Below are positions 60,878-64,000 of a stretch of 64,000 bases of DNA, in pieces. The position numbers and the translations under genes are program-made. The notes beneath the pieces are model-generated. The model did not search any database, had not been told where the DNA came from, and worked only from the letters and a program-made list of their open reading frames with translations. Origin of the DNA: Deefgea rivuli DSM 18356. Its GTDB lineage: Bacteria > Pseudomonadota > Gammaproteobacteria > Burkholderiales > Chitinibacteraceae. Positions within the stretch are counted from its first letter, which is position 1. Every line of letters starts with the position of its first letter. Location: contig NZ_JHVM01000008.1 of assembly GCF_000620145.1 (NCBI RefSeq), forward strand, positions 186,001 through 250,000. Reading direction: 5' to 3'.

Positions 60878-61315
60878 TCAGTGTGCAGGTACTTGAAACT
60901 GGCGGCGTAGCCAGCGAATTGGTGCGCCAATTAGAGGCAGTTTTTGCAGTAGTTCTTCGGTGGCATCCCAATAATCGCGATGCAAAGTGACCTCGCCTTG
61001 CGAGTTAAACACCAAATGCGAGCCGCCAACGATGCGGTAAGGCTTGCCTTTTAGTTCAAATTCAAACGTCCACGTCACAAAAGCCTGCTGGCCTTGCTCG
61101 ATACGCTCTCCGATGACAAAGCGGGGATTTTGCGTGGTGGCAAACATGTGACGAAAAATTGCTTCAATCGCAGGCACACCTTGCACATCATTAAATGGGT
61201 CTTTAAAGCGCGCATCGGCCGCATAAAATTGCGCCGCTTGCGCCAGCGTTTGCGGGCTAATGTGGCTGTACCAATCGAGTAAGGCAGTCAGTTTGCTTGT
61301 CATTGATCTGCTCAC
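60878..61315 (-). CDS. SnoaL/NTF2-like protein
   Basis: This 145-residue single-domain protein matches the NTF2/SnoaL fold: ALLDWYSHISPQTLAQAAQF, AADARFKDPFNDVQGVPAIE, VTWTFEFELKGKPYRIVGGS and HRDYWDATEELLQKLP. The coupled start is GTG 61315, overlapping the upstream SDR stop by 4 bases; ATG 61303 is an alternative. It is the last gene of the DUF3833-SDR operon. Its role is unknown, possibly binding a small hydrophobic product. Confidence 0.8.
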   Translation of the reverse strand: MSRSMTSKLTALLDWYSHISPQTLAQAAQFYAADARFKDPFNDVQGVPAIEAIFRHMFATTQNPRFVIGERIEQGQQAFVTWTFEFELKGKPYRIVGGSHLVFNSQGEVTLHRDYWDATEELLQKLPLIGAPIRWLRRQFQVPAH

Positions 61316-62094
61316 GATAACTTCAAAAAATAATTAAAAAGCGCAAAGCGCAGACGATAAGGCAGTAATTGTAAAAGCTTTAGAAACTGCGTAAAACGGC
61401 GCGGAAAGTGAATTTCAAATTTTCCCGCACTGATGCCGCGCCAAATCGCCTCTGCCGCTTGCTCTGACGTTTGCAATGCCGGCATCGTGAATTCATTCTT
61501 GGCGGTTAGCTCGGTTTTCACAAAACCAGGATTAATCAAATACACGCTCAAGCCCTTGGGATGCAAATCGCTGTATAAAATTTCGGCCAAATTAATCAGC
61601 GCCGCCTTGCTTGGCCCATACACACTGGCATTGGGTAAACCCATATATCCAGCCACGCTGGCAACCAGTGCGATTCCGCCTCGGCCTTGCGCCAGCATCG
61701 CCGGCAAAATACTCGCTAGGCCTGAATACACCGCGCCTAAATTAATCGCCAAGGTTTGCGCCGCACCAGCGGGTGTCACTTCCCAACTGCGCTCAGGGCG
61801 ATAATTGGCCGCACAAAACACCACCAAATCCACGCCGCCCATTGCAGCGCAAGCCGCCGCATAGGCGGCAGGCCAAGCCGTTGGCTCGCTGGCGTCAAAG
61901 GCAATCACATGCGCGCGTGGCTGATTGTGTGCGATTAATTCTAGCTGCGCTTGCCGCCTTGCCGATAAGGCAAGATGAGCGCCAGCACCCAGCGCCTGCT
62001 GCGCCAGCGCCGCACCAATCCCACTGGAAGCGCCAATCAGCCAGATGCGTTGATTGCCCCAGTTAGAAATCACGGGATTCATTGGCGCCCACAT
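61312..62094 (-). CDS. SDR family oxidoreductase
   Basis: This 260-residue classical short-chain dehydrogenase has cofactor motif IGASSGIGAALAQQA, the segment VVFCAANY, the catalytic serine in ALVASVAGYMG and the active-site YGPSKAAL. The start codon lies 2 bp after the DUF3833 stop, so it is part of the operon. The C-terminal FPRRFTQFLKLLQLLPYRLR resembles SDRs found with DUF3833 and photolyase genes. Substrate unknown. Confidence 0.88.
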   Translation of the reverse strand: MWAPMNPVISNWGNQRIWLIGASSGIGAALAQQALGAGAHLALSARRQAQLELIAHNQPRAHVIAFDASEPTAWPAAYAAACAAMGGVDLVVFCAANYRPERSWEVTPAGAAQTLAINLGAVYSGLASILPAMLAQGRGGIALVASVAGYMGLPNASVYGPSKAALINLAEILYSDLHPKGLSVYLINPGFVKTELTAKNEFTMPALQTSEQAAEAIWRGISAGKFEIHFPRRFTQFLKLLQLLPYRLRFALFNYFLKLS

Positions 62095-62096
62095 GA

Positions 62097-62621
62097 TTAA
62101 TCTCTTTTCTTAAAAAATAGCGTCACTTGGCCCAGCTCAACACCAAATTTTTGCATGCTGGCGCGGTTAAGCATCGATTTGTCGTCAATCAAAAACATCC
62201 AATCATCAAATTGAACTTCATAGGTTTTGCCATCCACCGGCAAAAACATCGTGTATTGCCAGTTCAGTGCATTGCCCGCAATCTTGCCGATGGCTTCACC
62301 TTTCACATCGTCCGCCGTACCACGCCAGCTGCCATCCGCTTGCGGAACCAGCGTCCAAACGCGCTGCTGCGTCGTGCCATCGTCGTACTTAAAGCGCTCA
62401 TCCAGCACCAGCTTGCCCTGAGTTTGGGTGCCGGTAATTTCAACATGAAAGCGCTTCACCACATCGCCACCACGTTTTTGAAACATGCCCCACGCATCGG
62501 TCGTGCCAACAAAATAGTGCACCAAATCCAGCTTGGGCTCGGCGGCTTGATATTGCTTTACATCCGGTGCGGCGCAAGCGGTGAGCACACCGCACAGTGC
62601 AGCCAGTAGTGACTTTTTCAT
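62097..62621 (-). CDS. DUF3833 lipoprotein
   Basis: ATG 62621 gives a 174-residue protein with a lipoprotein signal (LLAALCGVLTACAAPDV). DUF3833 features follow: LDLVHYFVGTTDAWGMFQKR, FHVEITGTQTQGKLVLDERF and YDDGTTQQRVW. The start overlaps the end of the MFS gene by 4 bp (ATGA). The family always seems to travel with the SDR, MFS or photolyase genes seen here. Function unknown. Confidence 0.87.
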   Translation of the reverse strand: MKKSLLAALCGVLTACAAPDVKQYQAAEPKLDLVHYFVGTTDAWGMFQKRGGDVVKRFHVEITGTQTQGKLVLDERFKYDDGTTQQRVWTLVPQADGSWRGTADDVKGEAIGKIAGNALNWQYTMFLPVDGKTYEVQFDDWMFLIDDKSMLNRASMQKFGVELGQVTLFFKKRD

Positions 62622-63889
62622 GATCGTGCTCCAGCGGGTTGTAATTGAATTCGGTGCAGTAAACACAGGGCCAGCAATTTAAATCCACATGGCACACCAG
62701 CGTAAATCCATGCCAAGGCAGGGCCAGCCTCTTGGCCGGGCTGATAATCAAAAAATGCCAGTAACGGCAAAGCCAATCCCGACAGCGCCAATGCTAATTT
62801 GCCGAGTAAAGTCCAAATGCCAAAATAAGCAGCGGGCGTCGCCTCATCCCGAATCATTTGCGCCAGAAGCACCGGCGGCAAAGCCAGATCAGCCCCCAGC
62901 GCCAAACCCGCCGCCAAGCAAACGATAAAATAAGCGGCAGAATCGCCAGCGCCCAACAAGCTTGCGCCACAAAAAGCCAGAATCGCCAGCAACATGCCCC
63001 AACGCCAAGCGCACAATGCACCGATTTTTTTTGCCAACATCACCCACAGCGGCAAACCAATCGCTGCGGCAATAAAATAGCTGGCTAAAAATGCACCGGC
63101 GTAGCTAGCCGCTTGCAAACGATCATTAATAAAAAATAAAGCCAAGGTCGATGGAATTGCGACTGAGATCGCATTCAAAAAATACGGTAGCAGCAACGAG
63201 TTAAAACCTTGATTGGCTTGCACGGTGCGCCACAGTTGCCGCCAGCTGGCTTGCTGGCTGACTTTTCGTTGCCAGCGCGGAGCAAAGCGAAGCAGAGCAA
63301 TCAAGCTCAGCACCAGCAGCAGTGCAAAAATTAGGCTGTAATTGGCAAAGTGGCTGGGGATTTTTGCTGTGGGCTGGCTCAAAATCCAGCTTGGTATCAC
63401 GCTGGCTAAAATCACCCCTAGCAAACCCGCGCCTTCGCGCCACGCCGCTGCGCCCAGTAGCGCATCATTGGCATTGCCTGGATCAGTCGCTAAACGTGCG
63501 CCCCAAGACAAATAAGCGATATTGAGCATACTGTGCGCGGTATAAGCCACAATCAACATCACACCGAGCCATAGAGCCAGATACCCCTGCGGCACGAAGG
63601 GCAGCCAAAGCCCAAAAAAAGCCAAGCCAAGCAAAATAGCACCGACAATCAGCCAAGCATTCAGGCCCGTATCGAGGCGATCAATATAGCGACCCAGCCA
63701 AGGATCTTGCACGGTATCAATCAGCCGCGCCAAAAACAGCACCCAACCCGTCGTCGCCAAGGCCAGCCCCAAATTGCTGCTGTAGTAAGCAGGAATCTGC
63801 ACATACACCGGCAGCGCTGCCATCGCCAGTGGCAAACCAAGCAGACCGTAAGCCAACATTCGCCAGTGTGATTGGGCAGCCAAAATCAT
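62618..63889 (-). CDS. MFS transporter
   Basis: This 423-residue inner-membrane protein has about twelve membrane helices. LIDTVQDPWLGRYIDRLDTG in the first loop resembles the sodium:galactoside (GPH) symporter motif (D-P-x-x-G). The start overlaps the stop of the chalcone-isomerase-like gene by 4 bp. Substrate unknown. Confidence 0.87.
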   Translation of the reverse strand: MILAAQSHWRMLAYGLLGLPLAMAALPVYVQIPAYYSSNLGLALATTGWVLFLARLIDTVQDPWLGRYIDRLDTGLNAWLIVGAILLGLAFFGLWLPFVPQGYLALWLGVMLIVAYTAHSMLNIAYLSWGARLATDPGNANDALLGAAAWREGAGLLGVILASVIPSWILSQPTAKIPSHFANYSLIFALLLVLSLIALLRFAPRWQRKVSQQASWRQLWRTVQANQGFNSLLLPYFLNAISVAIPSTLALFFINDRLQAASYAGAFLASYFIAAAIGLPLWVMLAKKIGALCAWRWGMLLAILAFCGASLLGAGDSAAYFIVCLAAGLALGADLALPPVLLAQMIRDEATPAAYFGIWTLLGKLALALSGLALPLLAFFDYQPGQEAGPALAWIYAGVPCGFKLLALCLLHRIQLQPAGARS

Positions 63890-64000
63890 GGCGCCCGACC
63901 TAATAATTGCTCGCGCAAGCCGCGATCTTTGGTGCGCTCGTCAAACCAAATGGCAAAAAAAGCTTTGGCAAATTCGGGATCACGAATATCGGCCAATAGC
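63886..64000 (-). CDS. Chalcone-isomerase-like protein (partial, cut by window)
   Basis: The last 37 codons are visible: LLADIRDPEFAKAFFAIWFD, then ERTKDRGLREQLLGRAP. The FxxIWxDxRT and LLG end is typical of the bacterial chalcone isomerase-like family. It is translationally coupled to the MFS gene (ATGA) and is the first visible gene of this operon. Confidence 0.75.
   Translation of the reverse strand, partial: LLADIRDPEFAKAFFAIWFDERTKDRGLREQLLGRAP

Overview
The window looks like a betaproteobacterial chromosome, probably Neisseriales and close to Chitinibacteraceae such as Deefgea or Chitinibacter. That placement is an inference from gene content and layout (NtrY/NtrX-TrkA-TrkH, Mpl, MurB, Ppc, GlmS, and a photolyase/DUF2256/DUF3833/chalcone-isomerase-like cluster), not a database result.

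Region 1 (1-22966) is ordinary core genome. It holds a DUF4390 protein, an NtrY/NtrX-like two-component pair, TrkA/TrkH potassium uptake, a LysE-type exporter, a diguanylate cyclase, Mpl and MurB (murein recycling and synthesis), a secreted orphan, PEP carboxylase, a PhzF-like protein, a chemoreceptor, a glycine-zipper envelope protein, an AI-2E-family permease, a small orphan, and GlmS. Clear hairpin terminators sit between convergent genes. One family of about 100-bp imperfectly palindromic intergenic repeats occurs three times (near 8.7, 13.0 and 21.1 kb). The 950-bp gap at 11.4-12.3 kb holds three tandem covarying hairpin units that may be a small RNA.

Region 2 (22989-51197) is a 28.2-kb Tn7-like transposon inserted 23 bp after the glmS stop codon. 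Both termini can be read: TGATCAGAATAAATAAAGTC on the left and the inverted TGATCCGAAGAAATAAAGTC on the right, each containing the AATAAAGTC core of the Tn7 TnsB site. The insertion splits the glmS terminator. Its left stem half (AAATGGCCGC, 22977-22986) and right stem half (GCGGCCATTT, 51214-51223) now lie 28 kb apart, and GCTT repeats next to both ends. The machinery is TnsA-TnsB-TnsC, two TniQ/TnsD-type target selectors and a small helix-turn-helix protein. The cargo resembles a defence island: an NrtR-controlled PRPP-synthetase-like/NAMPT-like pair, a deoxynucleotidase, a Sel1-repeat protein, a MAPEG protein, several orphans, an attC-like site with no integrase, a reverse transcriptase + structured RNA + SLATT membrane effector module, an ImmA/IrrE-HTH + DUF4411 pair, and a 1348-residue NACHT-type ATPase with a nuclease-like C-terminus.

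Region 3 (51198-64000) is core again. A small TatA sits beside a Tat-exported PhoX phosphatase preceded by a Pho-box-like array. Next comes a photolyase cluster on the minus strand: DUF2256, a cryptochrome-type photolyase broken by one extra copy of a 5-bp repeat, an FAD oxidoreductase and a CPD photolyase. After a 319-bp MITE-like repeat come an SDR, a DUF4397 lipoprotein and a tightly coupled minus-strand operon (chalcone-isomerase-like, MFS, DUF3833, SDR, SnoaL-like).

The strongest candidate for an exciting system is the RT / structured RNA / SLATT module at 32.3-34.65 kb, carried by a Tn7-like element whose excision scar in the glmS terminator can be read directly.
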